From positions 1-18,217 of the forward strand of contig CAAECI010000128.1 in the NCBI GenBank assembly GCA_900754255.1: 18,217 bases of DNA, given 5' to 3'. Position numbers and translations under genes: made by a program. Under the pieces are notes generated by a model, which did not search any database, was not told where the DNA came from, and was given only the letters and a program-made list of their open reading frames with translations. This stretch comes from an uncultured Succinivibrio sp. GTDB lineage: Bacteria; Pseudomonadota; Gammaproteobacteria; Enterobacterales; Succinivibrionaceae. This document shows, one piece after another, positions 1-7,036 of the stretch. Numbering within the stretch: position 1 is the stretch's first letter; each line of letters starts with the position of its first letter.

Positions 1-124
1 AAAAAAAGGATGGGAATCATTATGCGAACAAGCTGTTTTAAGTTATTAATTTTGTCGGTTAAATAGAGTTTATATTACGTAAAACCTCACACTAAACAGT
101 TTCACTATTCTTTGATAATCAAAA

Positions 125-1501
125 TTATTTACCAATACAGAATGTGCTAAATATTTTACCCAGAATATCATCAGAGGTAATTTTTCCAGTGATTGCGCCA
201 ATGTGATCCTGCGCGCAACGCATTTCCTGAGCACATAGCACCAAATCACCAAAGGTAAGCATTTCTTTAGCTCTTATAAGAGCTAAGTGTGCATTTTTTA
301 ATTCTGACAAGTGGCGGGCTCTAGCACTGTAAACACCTTCAACAGGCATTATTCCCAAACCCAGTGATACAGCTTTTTTTAACTCCTTAAGACCATCAGT
401 TTTCTTTACTGAAATACGTACTTTGGTAAAAGAACTTAATCTGTCAGAGCTTAAAAAAGATTCAACGCTGGAATGTAATGGCAAGTCAGATTTTGATACG
501 GCAATTAGCACTGGGGTAGATTGTTTTTTTAGTTCATCCAATCTGGAAAGAATTTCATTTTCGTTAGGTAATAGAGCACTTCCATCCAGCATGAATATTA
601 CAAGATCTGCTAGCTTTAATGCCTCAAGTGCTTTTCTTATTCCAATAGCCTCTATTTCATCGGAAGGGGTGTCACGAATTCCTGCTGTATCCGTTATCAT
701 TAACGGAACACCATCTAGTTCAATATTAATGGAGAGTATATCTCTGGTAGTTCCAGGAATGTTTGTAACGATTGCGCTTTCAGAGCCGGACAGTGCATTT
801 AATAAGCTAGATTTTCCCGCGTTAGGTGCACCAGACAGGACGATACGCGCACCATCATTGAGCTTTATCCCTTGAGTAGCTCGTTTTATAGCTAAATCAG
901 ATAAATTTATGATTACTTGTATTTCGCTATTGGCTCTTCCTGAGTCAAAGAAGTCCTCATGTTCCTCTGGAAAATCCAAGCAACCTTCAATTCTTACTCT
1001 AAACATGGTGATTTGATCTGTGATCTTTTCCATGTCTTTGGAGAATGCTCCATCTAGTGATGCCATAGCTGCTTTTGCAGCGCTGTTCGATCCTGCTGAA
1101 ATAAGATCTTCTACAGCTTCAGCAGAGGTCAGATCCATGCGACCATTCAGAAATGCCCTTTTTGTAAATTCTCCTGGTTCTGCTTGTCGAACTCCTGGAA
1201 TTTTTAGGACAGCTTCCATTACTCTGTAAGGAACGATATTACCGGCGTGTCCCTGAAGCTCTAAAATGTCTTCTCCTGTATAAGAATGCGGAGCTGGGAA
1301 ATATAATACAACTCCCTCGTCGATCACCTCATTCCCGTCTTTGAATTGTCTGAAGTGAGCAAAACGAGGCTTAGGTGATATGCCAGAGATTTGCTGGGCA
1401 ACTTTTAATGATTGTGGACCAGAGAGCCTTATAATGGCAATGCCACCCCTTCCGCGAGGGGTAGCGATTGCAACTATGGTGTCTTCTTCAGTATGACTCA
1501 T
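125..1501 (-). CDS. mnmE: tRNA uridine-5-carboxymethylaminomethyl(34) synthesis GTPase MnmE
   Basis: MnmE works with MnmG in the cytoplasm to modify the wobble uridine (U34) of several tRNAs. The 458-aa product matches the family length (E. coli 454). It has the N-terminal folate-binding domain, a helical domain, and an inserted G domain. Visible motifs are the P-loop GAPNAGKS at residues 224-231, TTRD at 251-254 and DTAG at 271-274. Glu284 aligns with the catalytic Glu282 of E. coli, and the C-terminal CIGK box is at 455-458. Asn227 in the P-loop fits the potassium-dependent GTPase type. The base-recognition motif reads SKSD (336-339) rather than the usual NKxD. The start codon overlaps the yidC stop as TAATG and has no good Shine-Dalgarno sequence, so translational coupling is likely. 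It is the last gene of the rpmH operon; no clear terminator is visible in the 124 bp downstream. Confidence 0.97.
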   Translation of the reverse strand: MSHTEEDTIVAIATPRGRGGIAIIRLSGPQSLKVAQQISGISPKPRFAHFRQFKDGNEVIDEGVVLYFPAPHSYTGEDILELQGHAGNIVPYRVMEAVLKIPGVRQAEPGEFTKRAFLNGRMDLTSAEAVEDLISAGSNSAAKAAMASLDGAFSKDMEKITDQITMFRVRIEGCLDFPEEHEDFFDSGRANSEIQVIINLSDLAIKRATQGIKLNDGARIVLSGAPNAGKSSLLNALSGSESAIVTNIPGTTRDILSINIELDGVPLMITDTAGIRDTPSDEIEAIGIRKALEALKLADLVIFMLDGSALLPNENEILSRLDELKKQSTPVLIAVSKSDLPLHSSVESFLSSDRLSSFTKVRISVKKTDGLKELKKAVSLGLGIMPVEGVYSARARHLSELKNAHLALIRAKEMLTFGDLVLCAQEMRCAQDHIGAITGKITSDDILGKIFSTFCIGK

Positions 1502-3147
1502 TATTTTTTATCTGTTTTAGGCGTTTTGACAGAAAGGCCGCGTTTTTCCAATGATCTGAAAATTACAGTCTGCTGGAAAATAGTAAAACAGTTAGAAACC
1601 AACCAATACAGAGTCAAGCCAGCAGGGAATGTACAGAACATAAAGGTAAAGACAAACGGCATTGCCATAAATACCTTACGTTGAATAGGATCGTTTATGG
1701 GAGTCGGTGACATTTTTTGCAGGAAAAACATAGACACACCATATAAAACAGGGAGCACGAAGAATGGATCATAAACCGAAAGGTCAGTTATCCAAAGTAT
1801 AAAGCTGGACTGACGTAATTCGGTAGATTCCATTAATGTCCAGTACAAGGCAATGAATATAGGCATCTGAATTAAGAGGGGAAGGCAACCTCCCATAGGG
1901 TTTACCTTTTCGGTCTTATACAAACGCATTGTTTCCTGTCCGAGTTTTTGGCGATCATCACCGTATTTTTCACGAAGCTCCTTCATTTTAGGTGTAAGGA
2001 GTCTCATTTTTGCCATTGATGTGTATTGGGCTTTGGTGAGAGGAAACATAACAGTACGAACTATTAATGTAAGTACAATGATTGAGAATCCCCAATTTCC
2101 AATAACAGAATGGATAAATTGCAATATTTTAAATAGCGGAATAGATATAAACCATAACCATCCGTAATCAACAGTCAAATCAAGATTAGGCGCAACAGCT
2201 TCAAGATCGTCTGCGATTTTAGGTCCCAACCACAACTTTGCGTTGAACTCTTTAGAACTGTTAGGTGCTATGGTCGTATTTTCTGTTTGTATACCAATGA
2301 TGGCATCTTTCCCATCTCTACTGGCATTTGTATAGACAATATTTTTTGTTTCTGTATCACCAATCCAAGCAGAAACAAAATAGTGCTGAATCATCGCAAC
2401 CCAGCCATTTGTAGTCTCTTGTGAAAGAGAGCTTCCAGAGGTCTTGTTATCGATGATTTCATCGTACTTAATTTTTTCGTAACGAGATTTCTCTGTGGAA
2501 TAAGCAGCACCGCGATAAGCCGATGCTACCATGCCGAATCCAGAGGAATTCTTAAGGTAACTGTCATCATCGGTTTGTTTTAATTGACCGTAGAAACGAA
2601 CTACTTGTTCTTTATCAGTATGGTTATCTACACTGTATGACACGTCGACGGCATATGAACCACGATGAAGGGAGTATGTCTTTGTATAGACGATATTATT
2701 TTTCTCAAATTTTAAAACAGCTGATACCGTATCCTGATCATTTTCTAACTTGAATTCTTTCTTTTCACTTGAATAGACTGGACGTTGCTTTGTGTCCAGA
2801 CCATCTTGACCAGCGAGCCCTGATTGAGCTTGGTAAGTAAAAAACTTATTACTCATCAAAAGATGAAAAGGATCTTCTTTATCCTGTTCCTGTTTAATTT
2901 TAAGCAGTTTGGCGTCGACAATGTCTCCGCCTTTTAGTGAGACCGTAAGAGCTAATGAGTCGCTGGAGATATTGATGGTTTCATCAGTAGAAGAATATGA
3001 ATCGATATCAGCAGAATTAGTTGTTGATTGGGTTATACCCTGCTCAGCCATCTTTGCAACGGTTGCTTTATCCGTCTCCCAATTCCAGAATAGAAAAAGA
3101 GATACGCATAGCAGAACAATTAATAACAGATTTCTTTGTTGTTCCAT
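1501..3147 (-). CDS. yidC: Membrane protein insertase YidC (Oxa1/Alb3 family)
   Basis: YidC inserts and folds inner-membrane proteins, alone or with SecYEG. The 548-aa product has the gammaproteobacterial form: an N-terminal membrane anchor (about residues 7-23), a large periplasmic P1 domain (about 55-330), then the conserved insertase core with membrane segments near 330-370, 420-438, 461-478 and 493-525. Arg364 in the first core helix aligns with the hydrophilic-groove arginine of E. coli (Arg366). The basic C-terminal tail is typical. It starts 12 bp after the yidD stop, with GAGG about ten bases upstream of the ATG, and its stop overlaps the mnmE start. Its place after rpmH-rnpA-yidD is the standard bacterial order. 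Confidence 0.98.
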   Translation of the reverse strand: MEQQRNLLLIVLLCVSLFLFWNWETDKATVAKMAEQGITQSTTNSADIDSYSSTDETINISSDSLALTVSLKGGDIVDAKLLKIKQEQDKEDPFHLLMSNKFFTYQAQSGLAGQDGLDTKQRPVYSSEKKEFKLENDQDTVSAVLKFEKNNIVYTKTYSLHRGSYAVDVSYSVDNHTDKEQVVRFYGQLKQTDDDSYLKNSSGFGMVASAYRGAAYSTEKSRYEKIKYDEIIDNKTSGSSLSQETTNGWVAMIQHYFVSAWIGDTETKNIVYTNASRDGKDAIIGIQTENTTIAPNSSKEFNAKLWLGPKIADDLEAVAPNLDLTVDYGWLWFISIPLFKILQFIHSVIGNWGFSIIVLTLIVRTVMFPLTKAQYTSMAKMRLLTPKMKELREKYGDDRQKLGQETMRLYKTEKVNPMGGCLPLLIQMPIFIALYWTLMESTELRQSSFILWITDLSVYDPFFVLPVLYGVSMFFLQKMSPTPINDPIQRKVFMAMPFVFTFMFCTFPAGLTLYWLVSNCFTIFQQTVIFRSLEKRGLSVKTPKTDKK

Positions 3148-3159
3148 AATTCTTAGGCC

Positions 3160-3414
3160 TCAGTGGCTTTTTTTATGCGGATTTTGTGGAACAGGATCAA
3201 TGCCTCCAGCATTTAACGGATGGCACTTGCTAATCCTTTTTATACCCAACCAAACACCGCGAAAAAATCCCCATTCTTTGATGGCTTCGAGCGTGTATTG
3301 CGAGCATGTTGGATAAAATCTGCAGTGATGTCCCAACAAGGGGCTGACAAACGTTTGGTAGAAACGTATGAGCAGGATCCCTAGGCGGGCAACCGGCGAG
3401 AGATTTGATCCCAT
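3160..3414 (-). CDS. yidD: Membrane protein insertion efficiency factor YidD
   Basis: This is a small membrane-associated protein thought to assist YidC-dependent insertion. The 84-aa product carries the family core: an amphipathic N-terminal helix, then HCRFYPTCSQY (residues 30-40), and KCHPLNAGG (63-71) with the conserved cysteines 31, 37 and 64. The chosen ATG gives an N terminus that aligns with E. coli YidD and overlaps the 3' end of rnpA by 34 nt, a common arrangement for this pair. The overlap implies coupled translation with rnpA. Confidence 0.95.
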   Translation of the reverse strand: MGSNLSPVARLGILLIRFYQTFVSPLLGHHCRFYPTCSQYTLEAIKEWGFFRGVWLGIKRISKCHPLNAGGIDPVPQNPHKKSH

Positions 3415-3740
3415 AAGCTTAATAATGACCGAGTTAATTCAGCATTGCTTATATCTTTAATGCCAGGTTTAGCAATTACTAAAAAGTCAACGCAGGGGAG
3501 GGATTGTTTCGATAATCTGAACGTCTCTCTGGCGACACGTTTTACTCGGTTACGCCAAACAGCTCTCTTCAAAATTTTTTTCGGAATAACCAATCCAAGC
3601 CGGCAATGCCCGACGTTCTGTGTTTTATGACCAAGCACTAGAACTCCGGGCACGCTGGCACGGATGCATTTTTTAAATACCCTATCATAATCCCCTGAGT
3701 TTAGTATGCGATTATCTCTGGGGAAGGTATTGTCAGCCAT
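3381..3740 (-). CDS. rnpA: Ribonuclease P protein component
   Basis: This is the protein subunit of RNase P, which matures the 5' ends of tRNAs together with the M1 RNA (not in this window). The 119-aa length matches E. coli. The conserved basic RNR motif is visible as RNRVKRVAR at residues 63-71, after a beta strand with LGLVIPKK (48-55). The start codon overlaps the rpmH stop as TAATG, and no separate Shine-Dalgarno sequence is visible, so it is probably translated by coupling from rpmH. Its 3' end overlaps yidD. Confidence 0.96.
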   Translation of the reverse strand: MADNTFPRDNRILNSGDYDRVFKKCIRASVPGVLVLGHKTQNVGHCRLGLVIPKKILKRAVWRNRVKRVARETFRLSKQSLPCVDFLVIAKPGIKDISNAELTRSLLSLWDQISRRLPA

Positions 3741-3877
3741 TAAACGGTAGTTAAACGCTTACGGCCCTTAGCGCGACGACGAGACAAAACCTTGCGGCCA
3801 TCAGCGGTACGCATACGGATACGGAATCCGTGGGTGTGTTTACGTTTATTAACGTTAGGCTGGAAAGTACGTTTCAT
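3740..3877 (-). CDS. rpmH: 50S ribosomal protein L34
   Basis: L34 is a tiny basic protein of the large ribosomal subunit. The 45-aa product begins MKRTFQPNVNKRKHTHGFR and ends in the typical Arg/Lys-rich RRRAKGRKRL run. A longer reading frame extends to 3955, but the start used here (CAT at 3875-3877 on the plus strand) matches the invariant MKRT N terminus and has GGAG at a good distance upstream. It is the first gene of the rpmH-rnpA-yidD-yidC-mnmE operon. Two perfect palindromes lie 71-123 bp upstream of the start codon. Confidence 0.97.
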   Translation of the reverse strand: MKRTFQPNVNKRKHTHGFRIRMRTADGRKVLSRRRAKGRKRLTTV

Positions 3878-3944
3878 TTTTTTTCTCCAAGGACGGTACA
3901 AACCGCCTGTAAAAAACAGATCACCAGATAAACTTAGCGTTGTT

Positions 3945-3950
3945 TTTATA
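3945..3950 (-). promoter_or_regulatory. Candidate -10 element for rpmH
   Basis: On the minus strand this reads TATAAA, about 68 bp upstream of the rpmH ATG, which would give a leader of roughly 60 nt. No good -35 is present at 16-17 bp. The element overlaps the left arm of one perfect palindrome, and the expected -35 position lies between that palindrome and a second one, so an activator- or repressor-controlled promoter is possible. The call rests on position and one hexamer only. Confidence 0.3.
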
Positions 3951-3966
3951 AACAAACTTTGTTTAT
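3948..3966. repeat. 19-bp perfect odd-centred palindrome upstream of rpmH
   Basis: The arms ATAAACAAA (3948-3956) and TTTGTTTAT (3958-3966) are exact reverse complements around a single central C. No T-run follows on either strand in the position expected for an intrinsic terminator. It overlaps the candidate rpmH -10, and contains the same ATAAAC/GTTTAT hexamer as the neighbouring palindrome. A protein-binding site is the most likely reading. Confidence 0.6.
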
Positions 3967-3969
3967 TTG

Positions 3970-4000
3970 ATACCGTTTATTCAAATTGAATAAACGGTAT
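3970..4000. repeat. 31-bp perfect odd-centred palindrome upstream of rpmH
   Basis: The arms ATACCGTTTATTCAA (3970-3984) and its exact reverse complement (3986-4000) flank one central A. A perfect 15-bp arm with a 1-bp centre is far beyond chance. It lies 93-123 bp upstream of the rpmH ATG, three bases from the 19-bp palindrome, and both contain GTTTAT half-sites. There is no U-tract on either strand, so it reads more like an operator or recombinase/partition-type site than a terminator. Confidence 0.7.
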
Positions 4001-4178
4001 TAGTGAAACTGTTAAATAACTCAAACGAACCTAATTTAGAATTCGCAAACCGTGCGATGTGGAAATCTTAAGACCATAACAGTTGTCATATTCCCCTTTT
4101 CGCTTTTTGTTGACATCCCAAATTTTCTGTAGTCACAGAAAATATTTTGTTCAATTGTGAACGTAATAAGGTTTACCT

Positions 4179-4298
4179 ATGACTGTACATAAAGTTCAAT
4201 TCACAGGTGACGGGATATGTCGTGCCCATTGTTTTCTTAACAGATACTCAGCGTATTTTAAGAAAAATAATTGCGAAATTAAATTGGTATACAACTAA
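4179..4298 (+). CDS. Possible 39-aa small protein, unknown
   Basis: An ATG at 4179 is preceded by TAAGG at about 7 bp and opens a 39-codon frame ending in TAA. The product is slightly basic and has three cysteines (GICRAHC near residues 12-18 and NNC near 30-32), with no hydrophobic segment. It resembles no family I recognise. Opposing evidence is its short length, the absence of a clear plus-strand promoter (TTGACA at 4110-4115 lacks a good -10), and the fact that the terminator hairpin falls inside the frame. Chance ORF is at least as likely. Confidence 0.2.
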   Translation: MTVHKVQFTGDGICRAHCFLNRYSAYFKKNNCEIKLVYN

Positions 4299-4307
4299 AT
4301 CGCAATT
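4260..4307 (-). terminator. Candidate intrinsic terminator downstream of gyrB
   Basis: Read on the minus strand, AATTGCGA (4307-4300) pairs with TCGCAATT (4276-4269), with a further weaker inner stem closing on a TATAC loop, and is followed by ATTTTTCTT (4268-4260). This is the layout of a Rho-independent terminator for transcripts leaving gyrB, 145 nt past its stop. A promoter-like sequence lies between gyrB and this hairpin, so it could instead end a short separate RNA. Confidence 0.5.
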
Positions 4308-4322
4308 GTGAAAATCCGATGT

Positions 4323-4352
4323 ATTTTACTCTGTTGATATGAAAGAGGTCAA
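4323..4352 (-). promoter_or_regulatory. Sigma70-like promoter between gyrB and rpmH
   Basis: On the minus strand TTGACC (4352-4347) and TAAAAT (4328-4323) are separated by 18 bp, each one mismatch from consensus. The predicted start is near 4316, pointing toward rpmH. The terminator-like hairpin at 4307-4260 would end transcripts after about 50 nt unless read through, so this could be a minor rpmH promoter with attenuation or the promoter of a small RNA. Confidence 0.4.
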
Positions 4353-4382
4353 CAAGTATCAGCGGTATTACATAGAGAATGT

Positions 4383-4435
4383 GGTGGACTACATCCACCC
4401 TCACTTATGCTAAGGCACTAAGGCTGTGAGGGTGG
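4383..4435. repeat. Overlapping alternative hairpins just after gyrB
   Basis: CCACCCTCAC (4395-4404) is an exact reverse complement of GTGAGGGTGG (4426-4435), giving a 10-bp stem with a 21-nt loop. The same left arm can instead pair with upstream GGTGGA (4383-4388) through TCCACC (4394-4399) with a 5-nt loop. The two stems are mutually exclusive. The block is GC-rich compared with its surroundings and has no U-tract on either strand. It begins 16 bp from the gyrB stop. Confidence 0.5.
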
Positions 4436-4450
4436 GGAAGGAGGATGATA

Positions 4451-6892
4451 TCAAACATCGAGATTTGCTTTTGCAGCATTTTCTGTAATGAATATCTTAC
4501 GATTATCTACGTTATCCCCCATTAGCTCCGTAAATAAACGATCAGCTTCCATTGCATCAGTCAAATGTACTTTCAATAAAGAACGTGTATCTGGGTTCAT
4601 AGTTGTATCTGATAACTCTGGTGCGTTCATTTCACCTAGTCCTTTGTAACGCTGAACCTTAACTTCTGCGAACCCTTTATCCATCATAGTGTGGTAGGCA
4701 TCATCAAAATTTTTAACTTTAATTTTTTCATTGCCTATTTGAACATATCCGCCTTCTTCAATCAGGTTACAAACTTGTTTGTTTATTGATTTTATCAGTT
4801 GAAAATCAGGAGAACGCAAGAATTGCAACGTTAGTTCGTTTCTATAATCAATTCCGTGGATATGTTGGATGATCACTGGATAGTATTTATTTTCAAGACG
4901 ATCAAATTTAACCTCGCTTTTAAAAAATACCCCTTCTGAGAGATTGGATGGGAGTTTGTTAGTAAAACTTTTGGTCCAAGCAAGAACTTTGGCTTCGGAG
5001 TTCATATCGTCTTCGTTTAGCAACTCCGTATACATTAGTTCTGTAACGATATTTTTTTCTATTTTAGCCGTGAGCTTCGGCATACGTGTTTGTATACGAT
5101 TATATTCATTAAATAACTTTTCAAGAGGAATCCCTGCAATGGGGGCTGTATCGCTATTAACGTATAGAGCTCCGGCGTTTAAAGCCATATTAGTATGATA
5201 CTGTAAAGCCTCTTTATCACTTAAAACATAACTTACAGCCTGATTCTTTTTCCCTTTATTTTTTACATACTTGTAGAGAGGCGGTTGTGCTACATAAACA
5301 TATCCGCGTTCAATAAGTTCAGGCATATGACGGTAGAAAAAAGTTAGCAACAAAATTCTAATGTGTGCTCCGTCAACATCAGCATCGGTCATAATTATGA
5401 CATTGTGATATCTGAATTTGTCTGGGTTGTATTCTTCTTTACCAATTCCGCAACCAAATGCAGAAACCAGAGTACCTATTTGTTGAGACTGCAACATGCG
5501 ATCAAAACGAGCTTTTTCGACGTTAAGAATTTTTCCTCTTAACGGTAAAATAGCCTGAAATTTTGAATCACGTCCTTGTTTTGCAGATCCACCTGCAGAG
5601 TCTCCCTCTACTAAGAAAATTTCAGCATAATCAGGATCTTTTTCTCGACAAGGAACTAGTTTTTCGGGATTAGAAGCAATATCCAAGCCTTTTTTACGGG
5701 ATAAGTCTCTTGCTTTTCGCATAGCATCTCGAACGCGAGCACTTTCGATGATTTTCATACATATTGTTTCTGCATCCTGAGGATTTTCATCAAGGAAATA
5801 GGATAAATTTTCCGATAAAGCAGAATTGACAGCTCCTGAAGCCTCAGATGAAACCAACTTATCTTTAGTCTGTGATGAAAATTTTGGATCTGGCATTTTT
5901 ACAGATATAACAGCCGTCAAACCCTCGCGAGCATCATCACCAGAGGCTGAAATCTTGTGTTTTTTTGTATAACCTTCTTTTTCCAAGTAATTATTAAAGG
6001 TTCTGGTGAGGGCAGTCTTAAATCCAGCTAGATGTGTGCCACCGTCTTTTTGGGGGACATTATTAGTAAAACAATAAACGCTTTCTGTATAAGCATCAGT
6101 CCATTGCATACCGATTTCAACATAAATATTGTTATCGCAAAGCTTATTAAAGTGGAAAATTTTTTGATTAATCGGGTTTTTATTTTTATTTAAAAATTTA
6201 ATAAATTCGAGAATTCCTCCCTCATGATGAAAGACATGTTGGTAGTTTTCTTCCCGTAAATCTGTAAAAGTAATCTTTATGCCGGAGTTTAAGAAAGATA
6301 ATTCACGTAAACGTTTTTCGAGTTTATCCGCTTGGAATACAGTATTAGAAAAAATTTCAGGGGAGGGCCAAAATCTTACTTCTGTACCAGTTTCATCCGC
6401 TGGCCCCAAATTTCCAACCTGGTGCAAAGGTGCCTCGGGCGTACCTCCGTTTAAGTATGTTTGTTTCCATATGTGATCATCTCGTCGAATTGTTAATTCA
6501 AGGCGATCAGATAAAGCATTAACCACGGAAATTCCTACACCGTGCAGTCCTCCTGAAACCTTGTAAGAGTTGCTGTCAAATTTTCCTCCCGCATGGAGTA
6601 CTGTCATTACTACTTCTGCGGTGCTACAGTGTTCCTCAGGGTGCATAGCAACAGGAATCCCGCGTCCGTTATCTTTACAACCAACGGATCCATCTGGATA
6701 CACTGTGACTTCTATGTGAGTACAAAAACCTGCAAGAGCCTCGTCAATCGAGTTATCCACTGCTTCAAAGACCATTTGGTGCAATCCAGAACCATCGTCG
6801 GTGTCACCAATATACATACCCGGACGTTTGCGTACAGCCTCCAAGCCGTGCAACACCTTGATGCTGGATTCGTCGTAAGAACTGGAAGCCAT
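4451..6892 (-). CDS. gyrB: DNA gyrase subunit B
   Basis: GyrB is the ATPase and Toprim subunit of gyrase, which with GyrA introduces negative supercoils. The 813-aa product (E. coli 804) shows the GHKL ATPase site (Glu43, Asn47, DNGRGIP from Asp74, and GGLHGVG 114-120), the transducer domain, and the Toprim domain with EGDSAGG from Glu429 and MTDADVDGAH at 501-510. It also has the long insert typical of gammaproteobacterial GyrB and the C-terminal QRYKGLGEMN box. Arg452 stands where E. coli has Lys447. The ATG is preceded by GAGG at good spacing. It is the last gene of dnaA-dnaN-recF-gyrB, but its 3' end faces rpmH, the reverse of the common gammaproteobacterial layout. A 144-bp gap from recF leaves room for its own promoter. 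Confidence 0.98.
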   Translation of the reverse strand: MASSSYDESSIKVLHGLEAVRKRPGMYIGDTDDGSGLHQMVFEAVDNSIDEALAGFCTHIEVTVYPDGSVGCKDNGRGIPVAMHPEEHCSTAEVVMTVLHAGGKFDSNSYKVSGGLHGVGISVVNALSDRLELTIRRDDHIWKQTYLNGGTPEAPLHQVGNLGPADETGTEVRFWPSPEIFSNTVFQADKLEKRLRELSFLNSGIKITFTDLREENYQHVFHHEGGILEFIKFLNKNKNPINQKIFHFNKLCDNNIYVEIGMQWTDAYTESVYCFTNNVPQKDGGTHLAGFKTALTRTFNNYLEKEGYTKKHKISASGDDAREGLTAVISVKMPDPKFSSQTKDKLVSSEASGAVNSALSENLSYFLDENPQDAETICMKIIESARVRDAMRKARDLSRKKGLDIASNPEKLVPCREKDPDYAEIFLVEGDSAGGSAKQGRDSKFQAILPLRGKILNVEKARFDRMLQSQQIGTLVSAFGCGIGKEEYNPDKFRYHNVIIMTDADVDGAHIRILLLTFFYRHMPELIERGYVYVAQPPLYKYVKNKGKKNQAVSYVLSDKEALQYHTNMALNAGALYVNSDTAPIAGIPLEKLFNEYNRIQTRMPKLTAKIEKNIVTELMYTELLNEDDMNSEAKVLAWTKSFTNKLPSNLSEGVFFKSEVKFDRLENKYYPVIIQHIHGIDYRNELTLQFLRSPDFQLIKSINKQVCNLIEEGGYVQIGNEKIKVKNFDDAYHTMMDKGFAEVKVQRYKGLGEMNAPELSDTTMNPDTRSLLKVHLTDAMEADRLFTELMGDNVDNRKIFITENAAKANLDV

Positions 6893-7002
6893 TTTTACCT
6901 CAGCTTTTTATATTTCAGCAAAATTAGTCAAATAAAACGTGATAGTAAACTACTATTTAACTAAATAACTAACTGTTTTGTTTAAATATTATTATGAACG
7001 TA

Positions 7003-7029
7003 ATTATATACATTATTAAACGCTGTCAT
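7003..7029 (-). promoter_or_regulatory. Candidate gyrB promoter
   Basis: In the recF-gyrB gap the minus strand has ATGACA (7029-7024, 5 of 6 to TTGACA) and a perfect TATAAT (7008-7003), but only 15 bp apart, shorter than ideal. Transcription from here would give a leader of about 100 nt containing a 6-bp ATAGTA/TACTAT hairpin (6942-6956). gyrB promoters that respond to supercoiling often have non-ideal spacers, so this is plausible but unproven. Confidence 0.25.
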
Positions 7030-7036
7030 AGAGTCA

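Larger units (their letters stand above)
3878..4450. other. 573-bp intergenic region between gyrB and rpmH
   Basis: In relatives the gene next to rpmH is dnaA, with regulatory or origin sequence between them; here rpmH abuts the gyrB end instead. The stretch contains two perfect palindromes (3948-3966, 3970-4000), a 9-bp hairpin ATTTTCTGT/ACAGAAAAT with an AGTC loop (4122-4143), a terminator-like hairpin (4260-4307), a minus-strand sigma70-like promoter (4323-4352), nested hairpins just after gyrB (4383-4435), and two very short ORFs. I find no exact DnaA box; TGTGGAAAT near 4059 matches only 7 of 9. Only one GATC is present (3919). Confidence 0.6.

Noticed and set aside
423..875. 150-aa plus-strand ORF inside mnmE.
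   Set aside because: It is antisense to the conserved G domain of mnmE and is explained by that gene's codon bias.
3970..4000. The 31-bp palindrome as a XerCD dif site or an intrinsic terminator.
   Set aside because: dif arms are imperfect with a 6-bp centre and a recognisable TTATGTTAAAT-type arm, which is absent; and no U-tract follows on either strand.
95..4013. AACAGTTTCACTA (95-107) and its reverse complement (4001-4013) bracket the rpmH-mnmE operon, like inverted repeats of a mobile or inverted segment.
   Set aside because: About two or three 13-bp inverted matches are expected by chance in an 18-kb window, and more in AT-rich DNA; the flanks do not extend the match, and the operon content is standard core genes.
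6751..6763. TTATCCACT inside gyrB as a DnaA box.
   Set aside because: It encodes the conserved Val-Asp-Asn-Ser segment of the ATP site, so codon constraint explains it.
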